From Verrucomicrobiota bacterium (lineage in GTDB: Bacteria > Verrucomicrobiota > Verrucomicrobiia > Opitutales > Opitutaceae): 64,000 bases of DNA. The stretch covers positions 1 through 64,000 of the forward strand of contig VHCI01000004.1 in assembly GCA_016871775.1 (NCBI GenBank), written 5' to 3'. This document shows, one piece after another, positions 18,913-28,679 of this stretch (position 1 is its first letter; every line of letters starts with the position of its first letter). The notes under the pieces are model-generated. The model saw only the letters and a program-made list of their open reading frames with translations. It searched no databases and had not been told where the DNA came from. The translations under genes and the position numbers were made by a program.

Positions 18913-19535
18913 GGCTTGATGAGGATGCGCCGGATCACTGGCGGCTGGCGGGGCACGCTGGAGCTGCCATCGGGGCCGGGCATCGTCGGGAGCTCGGCCA
19001 AGGCGTCGACGACCTCGAAGCCCCGGATAACCTTGGCAAAGATCACGTAGGACGGCGGCAGCCGGTAGTCCTGGTGCATAATGAAGAACTGGCTCGTGTT
19101 GGTATTCGGTCCGCGGTTGGCCATCGCGACAATGCCGCGGCGGTAGCCGGCGCGGTAGAGCGACGAGGTGGGTTCGAGCTCGTCGGCGAAGGTGCCACCC
19201 CAGGCGCTCTGGCCCCCGCGGCCGTCGCCGAGCGGGTCGCCGCCCTGGAGCATAAAGCCGCGGATGATGCGGTGAAAGGTGAGGCCGTCGTAGTAGCCGT
19301 GTTCGGCGAGGAGGCGGAAATTTTCCACCGCGCGCGGGGCGGCCTCGGGGAACAGTTCCAGCTCGATCTCGCCCTTTTCCAACTGAAGCACGGCGTGGCG
19401 GCCCCCGGAGCTCTGGGCCCCGGCTGGCACCTTGGGGTTACCTTTTGCCGGCGGCGCGGACGGTGTGCCGGCCTCGGGCTGGCAGGCGGTGAGCAGCAGG
19501 GCGGCGACCAGCGGGAAGAGGGGACGGAACGTCAT
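18909..19535 (-). CDS. Peptidylprolyl isomerase, cyclophilin type (lipoprotein-like N-terminus)
   Basis: LLLTACQPEAG lipobox-like; LTFHRIIRGFMLQGGDPLGDGRGG; GIVAMANRGPNTNTSQFFIMHQD. Confidence 0.92.
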   Translation of the reverse strand: MTFRPLFPLVAALLLTACQPEAGTPSAPPAKGNPKVPAGAQSSGGRHAVLQLEKGEIELELFPEAAPRAVENFRLLAEHGYYDGLTFHRIIRGFMLQGGDPLGDGRGGQSAWGGTFADELEPTSSLYRAGYRRGIVAMANRGPNTNTSQFFIMHQDYRLPPSYVIFAKVIRGFEVVDALAELPTMPGPDGSSSVPRQPPVIRRILIKP

Positions 19536-19566
19536 CCCTCCCTATCTCGGCTGGCGCGTGGGCAAG

Positions 19567-22341
19567 TCAAGGCGCGGTCGGCGGGACCGCGGGCGTCAAG
19601 CTGGCGGGAGGGACCGCGGGCGGTTGGGAAGGGGCGGCCTCGTTCTCGCCGGAGAGGGTGCGCAGGAAGTTGGGGGGCCCCATCAGGAACTCCCAGCGCG
19701 GCCGCTCGAGCGTGCCGGTGAGCCGCACCTCCAGGGCGTTGGACAGCGGGGTGAGCACCGCGCCGACCACGGTCTTAAGGACATTTTCGCTTTCTCGGAA
19801 CGGGAAGACCTTGGCATTGAAGCGCAGCTCGCGCCGGTCGAGGGCAAATTCCCCAGCGGCGTCGATCGCGGAGTTGGCGCCGCGGAGTTCCACCTGGGGG
19901 AAAATCAGCCGCGGCCCCTCCAGGCGAAGGTTGGCCCGGGCCTCGGTGAAGCGCAGTGAGGTGAAGGTGAACAGCTCCGAGAGCAGGCCCAGCATCGGTA
20001 CCTCGCCCAGTTCCGGGCCCTGGAGCGTCGCGTTGCCGTCCCCACGGAAGGAAAATGGGGCCGCGTAGTCGCCCTCCGCGGAGGCCGAGAGGTTGAAACG
20101 CAGGTTGGCCCGCTCCCGCACGAAACGGTCCGGGGGCGCCGGGGGCTCCCCCCGTCGCGTCGCGAGGAACGCTTGGAGGGTGGTCGCTGCGGGCCCAAGG
20201 CTTGCGTCCACCAACGAGGCGTTAAATCCGACCCGCCGCGCGGCGCCGGTGCCCCAGACACGGGCGTTGCCAGAAACGCGGCCCTCCGCGTAGCGCGCGG
20301 AGAACGGGTCGACGTTCACCTCCGGACCCGCGACCCGGGCCTTAAAGGCGACCTCCTGCAGCGGGAAACCGTGGAAACGGAAGACGCCTGCTACCCGGCC
20401 CTCAATTTCGAGGCGGTTGATCGCCCCCGCGGGCGCGGCCGGGCCGTGCAGGCGCCCGCGCAGGCCGAGTTCGGGCGACGCCTCGGCCGCATAGGCGTCG
20501 AGGAGGGAGTTGAGCGGGGAGCCAAGCAGTTGCCGCACGGACGCGAGGCCGAGGCTTGATCGCAGGTCAAGGTCGAGGTGGCGCCAGCCTACGCCAGGCC
20601 CGACCACTTGGGTGAAGGTGCCGCGCGCCGCTCCGCTTGGGTCCGCGAGGCGGAATTCCAGCCCGTCGATCCAGCCAGGGCGGATAAACAAGCGGGTTCG
20701 GACCTCCTCGACTGGCGCGCCGCGCAGCTTGATGCGGTCCGCCTGGGCGCCGACGAAGACTGCGGCCCGGTGTCCTTGGCGCCACACGCCCTGCACGTCG
20801 ACGCTGGCTGTCGGCGGGGCGTCCGGGAATTCCAGCTGGGTGAAGAACGCCGGCCACCACGGGCCGAACCAGCGGCCGATGGCGAGCGGGCGGAGCCCTC
20901 CGTCGAGGAGAAAACGGAAGGCGTGCGTGCGCAGGTCGTGCTCGTAGGTGCCGCGGGCGTGGTTCTCGCCGATCCGTGCGAAGGCCTCCGGCGAGTAGAA
21001 GCGCCCGGGCTCCAGCGCGACTACCGCGCGCCCGTCTTCCATCGTCACACCGAAGGAGTTCATCCGCGGAATGCGCACCCGCGCATCGAGCCGCGCAAAG
21101 GTCCAGTCCGGGCCGAAGGCCGCCGTCCCCGTCTCCACGGTCAGGGCCTCGTAGGAGTAGAAACGGGAGACGTCCATGCCCAGCCGTCGGCTGATAACGT
21201 CGAGGAGGCCGGGAGACAGTTCCCCGCCAAAGGAGACGCGCCCGCTCCGCCGGCCCCAGTCGATCTCCGCGGCTAGCTGCAGCGGCAAGTCGAGCAGCCG
21301 GAGCCCCGCCTCCGCGGTGACCGTGGTCCCCGCGCCCCGGCGCACGCGGGCTGTCACTGCCCGGAGCGCACCGTCCGCGGTCTCGACTCTGGCGGCTGTG
21401 ACTTCCGCCGCCGCGGGCCAGCCGCCGTCGGGGGCATCGAGGCGAAGCGGGGTCAGGGTGACCTCCAAGTGCTGGAAACGGGCGAGATTCTCGACTTGGA
21501 GCGTGCCGGCGGAGACCTGCAAATCTGACACCACCGGTTCCGGTCCAAGCTGGACGGCTCCGGAGAGCGAGACCGCGCGCGCTTCGCCGGCCGCGGGTGG
21601 CGGGAGAGGGATGCGGGTGCCGGTGAGATGAAAATCGAGTTGATGGCGGCCGGATTCGGCAGGGATGATTTCGAAACGCACCCGTAGGTCCTCCGCCTCG
21701 GCGAAGTGGCGGCCGGCGGCGAGGACGGCGCGGGCGACGGAGGGGAACTGGCGGGCGACCTCCGCGGCGAGCGGGGGGGCGGAGGGGTCCGGGCGCGGCA
21801 GCGCGAGTATTCCTTCCGCCTGCACAAAGACGCCCTGCACCCGAGCGTCGAAATGATCGAGGCAGAGACGGCCGTTCTCGAGCCGTAGCACGGCCTCGAT
21901 CCCGGCGGCGAGCGCTTCGGAGCGCCCGGAGGGCGTCAGTTGGGGCGGGGCTAGCACGGCGACGTCCTGGAGCTGCAGTTCTCGCAGGAGGACCTCTCCG
22001 CGGAGGGCCGCGGTGGGGTCGAGGACCGCGTAGACCCCGCGGGCCTCCAGGATGGGCGTAGCGAACGCGGGTAGGAAGAGCCGCACGTCCCGCGCGTAGA
22101 CGCGCCCGGCGGGATCGAACGAAGTTGCGCCGGCGGAGGCGAGAAAACCCTGCCGGGCGAGCTCGGCCTCAAGCCGCCGCAGCAGCGGGGCGGGCACCGT
22201 CAGCTCGCGGCTGGTGGCAATCCAGGCCTGCAGGGCGAGCAGCAGCAGCAACCCGAGCCACAGCGTCCAGACCCCGAACGCCCAGCCCGCCCGCGCGACA
22301 CGCGCGGCGGCGGCGCGGCTGACCTCAAATAAAGGCGGCAT
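19567..22341 (-). CDS. Large AsmA/DUF3971-like membrane-anchored protein
   Basis: Single N-terminal TM (VWTLWLGLLLLLALQAWIATS) then long beta-rich region; C-terminal GDGNATLQGPELGEVPMLGLLSELFTFTSLRFTEARANLRLEGPRLIFPQVELRGANSAIDAAGEFALDRRELRFNAKVFPF. Confidence 0.72.
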   Translation of the reverse strand: MPPLFEVSRAAAARVARAGWAFGVWTLWLGLLLLLALQAWIATSRELTVPAPLLRRLEAELARQGFLASAGATSFDPAGRVYARDVRLFLPAFATPILEARGVYAVLDPTAALRGEVLLRELQLQDVAVLAPPQLTPSGRSEALAAGIEAVLRLENGRLCLDHFDARVQGVFVQAEGILALPRPDPSAPPLAAEVARQFPSVARAVLAAGRHFAEAEDLRVRFEIIPAESGRHQLDFHLTGTRIPLPPPAAGEARAVSLSGAVQLGPEPVVSDLQVSAGTLQVENLARFQHLEVTLTPLRLDAPDGGWPAAAEVTAARVETADGALRAVTARVRRGAGTTVTAEAGLRLLDLPLQLAAEIDWGRRSGRVSFGGELSPGLLDVISRRLGMDVSRFYSYEALTVETGTAAFGPDWTFARLDARVRIPRMNSFGVTMEDGRAVVALEPGRFYSPEAFARIGENHARGTYEHDLRTHAFRFLLDGGLRPLAIGRWFGPWWPAFFTQLEFPDAPPTASVDVQGVWRQGHRAAVFVGAQADRIKLRGAPVEEVRTRLFIRPGWIDGLEFRLADPSGAARGTFTQVVGPGVGWRHLDLDLRSSLGLASVRQLLGSPLNSLLDAYAAEASPELGLRGRLHGPAAPAGAINRLEIEGRVAGVFRFHGFPLQEVAFKARVAGPEVNVDPFSARYAEGRVSGNARVWGTGAARRVGFNASLVDASLGPAATTLQAFLATRRGEPPAPPDRFVRERANLRFNLSASAEGDYAAPFSFRGDGNATLQGPELGEVPMLGLLSELFTFTSLRFTEARANLRLEGPRLIFPQVELRGANSAIDAAGEFALDRRELRFNAKVFPFRESENVLKTVVGAVLTPLSNALEVRLTGTLERPRWEFLMGPPNFLRTLSGENEAAPSQPPAVPPASLTPAVPPTAP

Positions 22342-22352
22342 CGGCCCGGGGT

Positions 22353-24302
22353 TCAGCGTGGCGGGGCGGGACGCGGGCCCGGGTCCCGCGGACCGTAAGT
22401 CAGAGCCCAGAGCGCGTCGATGACGGGCTGGGGCAGGGAGAACACGGTGTCCAATTCCCGGCTGCCGGCATATTGCAGGCTGCCACCGAGCCGGTCGGTG
22501 AGCAGGAGGCTGAAGGTGGTCGCGGTGGGGGTCAGGCCGCCTCCCGCCCCGGCGATCACGGCCTCGAGGCGGTAGCGCCACGGGCGTTCCTCGCCCCCGA
22601 CGACCACCTGAGGAGTGAAGCCGCCCGGCAGGAATTCGCGGGCTGCGGGCGCCCGCAGCGCCGCCAGCAGGCCCGCGAGTGCCGCGGGATCCTTGGGCGG
22701 GGGCGTGGCCTGGCCGGCCGCGTCGAGCGCCGTCGCGAACACCTCCCGGCCGCCTTCCGCCTCGTTGAGTTGTACGGAAGTGATGCGCGCCGTTTCGGCG
22801 AGCGGGGGAGCCACCGCCCGGTCCCGCCAAGCGTGGGTAACCACGGGCAGTTCCTCCAGCACAGCGCGGTCGATCTGATAGATGGAGTTGCCCGGATCCG
22901 TAGCCGTGCCCACGCGCGCATAAAGCTGGCGCGGCGCATCAGTGCCCAGCCGCAGCACGAGGGGCGGGACGCCGCCGCCGCGACTCAGGACGATCTCACG
23001 CAGCGGGCGGTTGAAACCCCACTCCTCGAGGTCCGCGCTCGTTGGCGCGTCACTCTTGAAACGTTGCACGCTGAGCGCGGCCAGCTGCTCCAGCAGCCGT
23101 TGCACGCGACCCGCGTCGGCGGGCAGGGCGCGGGTGTCGCCGGTGGCCGCGGACAACTGCCACGCGCGGGCGGCGGGGCCCTCGCCCAAACGGCGCAACT
23201 CCACGGGACTAGGCCCGGGCTGCAAGGGGGAGGACAGGGTCACCGCGGTGACCGCGGCCGGATCGAGGTCGTCGAGCACGCGTTTCTCTCGGAGGCTCTC
23301 CTGCGCCGCGCGGAGCGTCTCCAGCAGCGCTGGCGGAACCACGGTAGTGAAGAGGGTGGGCCGGCCCTCGAGCTGGGCGAGGAACTCTATCCCGGGGGTC
23401 AAGCCGGATTCCGGGGGCGCGGGGTTGGCGACTGGCTCGCCGAGGTAGAGCACTTCCAGCCGGCCGTTGCCCTCAAGGGCGAGGCGCAGGCTGGGTGCGG
23501 CAGAGGGCGTCGGGCCCGCGGAGCTGACGGGGAAGGAACGGGCGCGTAGCGCATTCAGGTCGTTCACCAGCAGTTCGATCGCTTGGCGGCTCGCGCGGGC
23601 GGAGATTGGCGCGTCGAACGTCCAGCGGGTGCCTTCGCGGCGCAGGCGCACGCGGACCCCGGCCGCGCCCACCTCGGCGGAGCGAGGCACAAGCTGGAGG
23701 CCGAGTGAGCGCGCCTCGAACACCCGCACGCCGAAAAGGGTGTCGTCCCGCAGCTGTGCCAGCGGCGGGGAGAGCAGGTCTGCGAGCGTGCGGTTGACGA
23801 CGTGAATGCGGGTGCCGTCGGGAGAAAGCACGTAGAGGCGGCGGCCGTCGGGTGTGCTGTCGCCGAGGCGGAGGACGGTCTGCCGTGCGGGGGCGCCGGG
23901 GGCCGGGTCGCCGCTAGTGAAGGTCGCGGTGAGGCGCGGCGGGGAAAGGCCGAAGTCGGCGGGCGTCTGCTGATTCCGGGCGAGGTCGGCGACCGCGAAG
24001 CTAGTTTCGTGCTCGAGCAACTGCAGGCCTTGGAGCAGGCCGGTGACGGCGTGGGGGTTCGCGGGCCAGCGCTCGAGGGGTCGGGTAAGAAACCACGCGT
24101 CGCGCTCGCGGACAAGGCGGTAACCGGTGCCGCCCGGTCCCTGTACCTCGAGCGTGGTGATGCGGGCGGCCTCAGGCCCGAGGACGCGGCGGCGGGCCTC
24201 GCGGGAGGTGGCCTCTGTGCGCCACGCGCGTTCGAAATGGAAGATGTACGCGAAGAGGGCGACGTTGAGGAGCACCAGGACAAGCGTGACTTTCGTGCGC
24301 AT
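22353..24302 (-). CDS. DUF4340 domain-containing protein
   Basis: MRTKVTLVLVLLNVALFAYIFHFERAWRTE; ITTLEVQGPGGTGYRLVRERDAWFLTRPLERWPANPHAVTGLLQGLQLLE; located in Gldg-type cluster. Confidence 0.8.
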   Translation of the reverse strand: MRTKVTLVLVLLNVALFAYIFHFERAWRTEATSREARRRVLGPEAARITTLEVQGPGGTGYRLVRERDAWFLTRPLERWPANPHAVTGLLQGLQLLEHETSFAVADLARNQQTPADFGLSPPRLTATFTSGDPAPGAPARQTVLRLGDSTPDGRRLYVLSPDGTRIHVVNRTLADLLSPPLAQLRDDTLFGVRVFEARSLGLQLVPRSAEVGAAGVRVRLRREGTRWTFDAPISARASRQAIELLVNDLNALRARSFPVSSAGPTPSAAPSLRLALEGNGRLEVLYLGEPVANPAPPESGLTPGIEFLAQLEGRPTLFTTVVPPALLETLRAAQESLREKRVLDDLDPAAVTAVTLSSPLQPGPSPVELRRLGEGPAARAWQLSAATGDTRALPADAGRVQRLLEQLAALSVQRFKSDAPTSADLEEWGFNRPLREIVLSRGGGVPPLVLRLGTDAPRQLYARVGTATDPGNSIYQIDRAVLEELPVVTHAWRDRAVAPPLAETARITSVQLNEAEGGREVFATALDAAGQATPPPKDPAALAGLLAALRAPAAREFLPGGFTPQVVVGGEERPWRYRLEAVIAGAGGGLTPTATTFSLLLTDRLGGSLQYAGSRELDTVFSLPQPVIDALWALTYGPRDPGPRPAPPR

Positions 24303-24307
24303 GGGCG

Positions 24308-25786
24308 TCAGGAGCGGCGGGTCCAGTGGACGAGGAGGCCGAGCAGCAGGGCGGCGCCCGGTAGGCCGAGGAGCAGGGTGTAGCGCAGGCGGCTGAAGTC
24401 GGCGGCGCTGAGGGAGAGCTGGAAGCGTTCGACCGGGCGGGGCGGGATGCTGAGCTGGCGGTCGCGATCGACGCACCAGTTCACCGCGTTGAGGAAGAAC
24501 GCGAGGTTGCCGCGGTCGACCCGGGCGTTCGTCACCATGTCCCCGGTACCGAGAACCACGAGTTTGCCCCCCCGCACGCTGAAGGGGAGGTTGTCGCGGA
24601 CGCTCACCCGTTCCGCGGCGACGGCCACGCCCAGGCGGTCGGCCGGTTCCATCCCCGGCAGCGGCCGGGTGTCGATCCCAGGGTCATAGCGGTGGATCAC
24701 CCCCTCGCGCAGACTGCGCTCGCCCCAAGCGGTAGGGGAGGTCGCCGCCAAGGTCACGGTGCTCACTGCGCCGCCGAGCGTCCGGCCCGGGTCGGGCATC
24801 ACCGTGCGCGTGGCCCCCAGCGCGAGGTGAGCTCCGTGCTCGATGAGCGAGCGGGTAACCGGGTGCGGGGCGTAGGCGCGGATCAGCAGGTCACCATTCT
24901 CGGCCACGTTTTCCGGGCCAGTGTCGCAGATCCAGTCATCCTGAAGCAGCACGCCCCAGTCCAGCAGGAGGTCGTCCAACCCGAGCCCGGCCGCGCCAAG
25001 CCCGGGAGGTAGAAAGGTGATCATTCTGCCCGCGTTGGCGCCGAGATGCTGGCGCAGCAGTTCCTGCTCGATGCGAGAGAAGCGGGACTGCGGAGCCACC
25101 GTCACCACGAGGGCGGCGTCCGGGGGGATGCGGCGCGCCACCGTGAGGTCGAGTTCCTCGGCCTCGAAGTTGCGGATCCGAAGCTGGTCGCGCACCGCGG
25201 AGAGCCCGCGCAGCGGGTCCGCGTCGTTCAGGCGCAACTCCCCGTGGCCGGCGAGGAAGTAGACCTTCTGCCGGCCCGGGCTGGAGACGTCGAGGATTGC
25301 CGCGGTGAGGACCTGCTCACCGATGAACGCCTGCCGGCGCCGCTCCCGCAGGATGTAGAGCTCGTTGACCGTCACCACGCGCCGCCGGTCCCCCGAAAGC
25401 AGCAGCAGCAGGTCCGGTTGGTCCACCCCGAGCTCCTCGCTCCGCCTCCGGTTCTGGTAGACGTCGAGCGTCTCGCGCGTGATGCGCCCCTCGGGCCGCG
25501 CGTCGGTCGAATGGACGTACTCGTCGATCAGGCCGGCGAGTTCCGGATGATCCGACTCCGCCGACTGGGTCAGCACCAGGTGGACCGGGCGGGGCAGGTC
25601 GCGGAGGTAGGAGAGCGTCTCGGGCGCGAGGGAGAAACGGCGATTCGCGGTCAGGTCGAAGCGGACCGGATGGTGGCGCGCGACGTAGTTGAGCCCCCCG
25701 AACAGCGTCAGCAGAAGGAATGCCTGCAGCAGCAGGTTGACGGTGCGGATCCAGCGGGCGGCGCGGAAGCTGGAGAGGGGGTCCAT
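24308..25786 (-). CDS. GldG-like ABC-type auxiliary protein
   Basis: N-term TM, HHPVRFDLTANRRFSLAPETLSYLRDLPRPVHLVLTQSAESDHPE; ILDVSSPGRQKVYFLAGHGELRLND; C-terminal TM; adjacent to permease and ATPase. Confidence 0.85.
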   Translation of the reverse strand: MDPLSSFRAARWIRTVNLLLQAFLLLTLFGGLNYVARHHPVRFDLTANRRFSLAPETLSYLRDLPRPVHLVLTQSAESDHPELAGLIDEYVHSTDARPEGRITRETLDVYQNRRRSEELGVDQPDLLLLLSGDRRRVVTVNELYILRERRRQAFIGEQVLTAAILDVSSPGRQKVYFLAGHGELRLNDADPLRGLSAVRDQLRIRNFEAEELDLTVARRIPPDAALVVTVAPQSRFSRIEQELLRQHLGANAGRMITFLPPGLGAAGLGLDDLLLDWGVLLQDDWICDTGPENVAENGDLLIRAYAPHPVTRSLIEHGAHLALGATRTVMPDPGRTLGGAVSTVTLAATSPTAWGERSLREGVIHRYDPGIDTRPLPGMEPADRLGVAVAAERVSVRDNLPFSVRGGKLVVLGTGDMVTNARVDRGNLAFFLNAVNWCVDRDRQLSIPPRPVERFQLSLSAADFSRLRYTLLLGLPGAALLLGLLVHWTRRS

Positions 25787-25795
25787 GGGGAGCCG

Positions 25796-26557
25796 TCAGG
25801 CGTGGAGCTGCTTGGCCTCCACGCTGAGAATGCTAAGAATGAGGGCGAGCGCGGTGCCGCTGGCGTAAAATAGCAGGTGCCGCAGATCGATCACCCCGCG
25901 CGCGAAGTCGTCCCGGTGGCCGAACACATGCCCGTGATCCACCGCGGCCCGCAGCGGCCGGAGCAGCCCCTGGTCGAGCCAGGGCGAGTCGGCGAGCGCG
26001 TTGCCGCCAAGGATCAGCGTGGCCAGTGCCACGCACGACAGGATGCCGGCGACGGATTGGCTCCGGGTGAGGGAGCTCGCGAGCACTCCGAGCGCGACGA
26101 AGAGCAGGCCCGAGACCCCGATGAACAGGAAGCCCCCGAGGAGCGGTCCCGCGTCGAGGAAGCGCTCATCGCCGGAGTAGCGGCGCAGCACGAGGAAGAA
26201 CCCAAGGGTGGAGGCCCAGAGGGCGGTGTAGAGCGCGTAGGCGGCCCCGAACTTCGCGAGAACCACCTCGGTGGTCGTGACGGGGGTCGTAAGCAGGGTT
26301 TCGAGGGTCCCGGCCCGGCGCTCCTCGGCGAGGCACTTCATCGTCAGCAACGGCACCATCACGCAGACCGGCAGCCAGAAAAGCTGGAAGTACACCACGG
26401 CGGGCGAGGTCTCCTGCGGGGCGCCGCCGTAGAGCTCCACAATCTTGATGAAGACGAGGCCCATGAAGCCGAGGAACAGCGTGGACGCTACGTAGGTGGC
26501 AGGCGAGACTAGGAGCATCCGCAGCTCGTGGCTGAGCAGGGTGGGCAAGTGTTTCAT
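25796..26557 (-). CDS. ABC transporter permease (GldF-like)
   Basis: MKHLPTLLSHELRMLLVSPATYVASTLFLGFMGLVF; ERRAGTLETLLTTPVTTTEVVLAKFGAAY. Confidence 0.88.
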   Translation of the reverse strand: MKHLPTLLSHELRMLLVSPATYVASTLFLGFMGLVFIKIVELYGGAPQETSPAVVYFQLFWLPVCVMVPLLTMKCLAEERRAGTLETLLTTPVTTTEVVLAKFGAAYALYTALWASTLGFFLVLRRYSGDERFLDAGPLLGGFLFIGVSGLLFVALGVLASSLTRSQSVAGILSCVALATLILGGNALADSPWLDQGLLRPLRAAVDHGHVFGHRDDFARGVIDLRHLLFYASGTALALILSILSVEAKQLHA

Positions 26558-27564
26558 CGGGCGGGGGTCGGGCGGGGCGCGGCGGCTTGGACCGCGTCCC
26601 AACTGCGTCGGGTGGCCGCGAGGAAGACATCCTCAAGCGAGGGGTGTTCGCGGCCGATCGCGCGGACGCGGCAGCCGGAGGCGGCAAGCGCGGCCACGAT
26701 CGCCTCGCCCAGCTCGTCGGGACGCGCGGTGGTCAGCCGCAGGCGGCGGAACTCCTCCGGGCCGGCGCCGGGGGCCTCCCCCGGCGGGGTGGCGCGCAGG
26801 TCCGGTTCAACGGTCGCGAGCGCCGCGGCAAGGGTGGCCGGGTCGCCGGCCACCTCGAGGACATAAGAGGACTGACCGAAGATCTCGCGGCGGAGTTCCG
26901 CGGGCGTCCCCTGCGCCACCACCCGGCCCTGGTTGATGATCAGCACTCGGTCGCAGGTCACCTCGATCTCGGGCAGGATGTGGGAAGAGATGATGACCGT
27001 CATCCGTCCACGGAGGCCCGCGATGAGGTCGCGCACGATCAGGATCTGATGCGGGTCGAGGCCGATCGTCGGCTCGTCCATAATGATCACCGGTGGTTCC
27101 GCCAGGATCGCCTCGGCGATGCCGACCCGCTGCCGGTAGCCCTTCGAAAGCTGGCCGATGATGCGGTGGCGCACCCGCTTGAGGTCGCAAATCTCCAAAA
27201 CCTCGTCGATGCGCGGGCCGAGCTGGCGCCGGGCCACCTCCTTGAGTCGGCCCCGGAAATAGAGGTACTCCGAGACCCGCATATCCTCCGGCAAAGGGTT
27301 GTTCTCGGGCAGGTAGCCGATGCGGCGCTTTACCTCGTCGGGCCGGGTCGCCACCGGCAGGCCGCAGAGGTGCACGCTCCCCGCGGTGGCGGGCAGGTAG
27401 CCGGTCAGGATGCGCATCGTGGTGGATTTGCCGGCGCCGTTGGGTCCGAGGAACCCGACGATTTCTCCCCGGGCCACGGTGAAGCTGATGTCGTTCACCG
27501 CGGTCGTGCCGCCGTAGGTCTTCACCAAGCGGGAGACTTCGATCGCGGGCGGGGGCGCGGACAT
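26554..27564 (-). CDS. ABC transporter ATP-binding protein (GldA-like)
   Basis: GFLGPNGAGKSTTMRILTGYLP Walker A; LSKGYRQRVGIAEAILAEPPVIIMDEPTIGLDP signature and Walker B; 4-nt ATGA overlap with permease. Confidence 0.95.
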   Translation of the reverse strand: MSAPPPAIEVSRLVKTYGGTTAVNDISFTVARGEIVGFLGPNGAGKSTTMRILTGYLPATAGSVHLCGLPVATRPDEVKRRIGYLPENNPLPEDMRVSEYLYFRGRLKEVARRQLGPRIDEVLEICDLKRVRHRIIGQLSKGYRQRVGIAEAILAEPPVIIMDEPTIGLDPHQILIVRDLIAGLRGRMTVIISSHILPEIEVTCDRVLIINQGRVVAQGTPAELRREIFGQSSYVLEVAGDPATLAAALATVEPDLRATPPGEAPGAGPEEFRRLRLTTARPDELGEAIVAALAASGCRVRAIGREHPSLEDVFLAATRRSWDAVQAAAPRPTPAR

Positions 27565-27619
27565 AAGGGGATCAGATGCCAGGTCCCGGGGGGCGCGCAA
27601 GGCTAGCGCGGAAGCGAGC

Positions 27620-28609
27620 TCACAGGTCCCGTTCTACCGAAACCTCGCCCGCCCGGAAGCGATGCAGCCGGGCCGCCTCGTCCCGCAGCAGCAGCGCCCC
27701 CTCCTCGTCGAGGCCCACAACGGTGCCGTGGTGCCTCCGCCCGCCCTCCAGCAGCGTGACCACGCGGCCGCGAAGCAGGTCGTGCTGGTGCCAGCGCTCA
27801 GGGAACCGCTCCCGATGCCGGTCCTCGACGAAGGCCGTGTAGGCGAGGAGCACCCGCCCGATCAATGCGGCCGCCAGCCGATTCAGGTCCACGGGCCGGC
27901 CCGCGACCTGGCCGAGAGAGATCGCCCGCCGCGCGAGGTCCGCCGGCCAGGCGTCCGGCGGCGTGTTCACATTCAGCCCGACCCCGAAAACTAGGTCCCG
28001 AATCTGGTCCGCGTCGATGCGCGCCTCCGTCAGCATTCCGCCCGCCTTCCGGCTGCCGTACACCAGATCGTTGGGCCACTTCAGCCGGGGTGCCTCGGGC
28101 GCGAAGTTGCCCAGCAGCTCGCACAGGTTGACGCCCATCCAGAGGGTGAAGAGCGGCATCCGGGCCGGCGGCACCCGCGGGCGGAACCCGAAGCTCGCAT
28201 AAAGGTTCGCGGGGGACGAGCTGTGCCACGACCGGCCGAAGCGGCCACGGCCCTGCGTCTGCCGCCGCGCCAGCACCGCGAACGGGGTCGGCCGGCCTGC
28301 CGCCAGCTGCCGCAGCACTTCGTCGTTGGTGCTGTCCACCTCGTCCAGCACCAGCAGCGAGAACCCTCGGGGCCGGCCACGGAGCAGGGTTTCAACCAGC
28401 GCCGGGTGCAGCTGCTCCGGCGCCCGGACCAGCCGGTAGCCGCGGGCCCGTTTCGCCTCGAGAATGAAGCCGGCGGCACGCAGCCGCTCCATCCGCTGCC
28501 AGACGCCGACCCGGGACAGCCCGAGCCGTCGCGCGAGGGCGGCGCCCGACACCCAGCCGCCTTTGTGGGCGAGCAGTTCGCGGAGGATGAGGTGTTCGTT
28601 CTGGGGCAT
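27620..28609 (-). CDS. birA: Bifunctional biotin--[acetyl-CoA-carboxylase] ligase / HTH repressor
   Basis: N-terminal HTH GAALARRLGLSRVGVWQRMERLRAAGF; DSTNDEVLRQLAAGRPTPFAVLARRQTQGRGRFGRSWHS; LKWPNDLVYGSRKAGGMLTEA. Confidence 0.94.
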   Translation of the reverse strand: MPQNEHLILRELLAHKGGWVSGAALARRLGLSRVGVWQRMERLRAAGFILEAKRARGYRLVRAPEQLHPALVETLLRGRPRGFSLLVLDEVDSTNDEVLRQLAAGRPTPFAVLARRQTQGRGRFGRSWHSSSPANLYASFGFRPRVPPARMPLFTLWMGVNLCELLGNFAPEAPRLKWPNDLVYGSRKAGGMLTEARIDADQIRDLVFGVGLNVNTPPDAWPADLARRAISLGQVAGRPVDLNRLAAALIGRVLLAYTAFVEDRHRERFPERWHQHDLLRGRVVTLLEGGRRHHGTVVGLDEEGALLLRDEAARLHRFRAGEVSVERDL

Positions 28610-28648
28610 GGGCGCGGCGGGAAAACTCGGGATTTGAAATCAAGGACA

Positions 28649-28665
28649 CGGGAGGCAGCCTCCCG
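28649..28665. promoter_or_regulatory. Palindrome upstream of a small ORF, embedding an SD-like GGAGG
   Basis: cgggaggc-a-gcctcccg. Confidence 0.5.
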
Positions 28666-28679
28666 CAAATGTCATTTGC
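28665..28679. promoter_or_regulatory. Second palindrome spanning the ATG of the 28669 ORF
   Basis: gcaaatg-t-catttgc, directly abutting the first palindrome. Confidence 0.5.

Noticed and set aside
22342-22830. N-terminal extension of the AsmA-like ORF
   Set aside because: Overlaps the C-terminus of the DUF4340 gene in another frame; a TM-anchored start at 22341 is more plausible.
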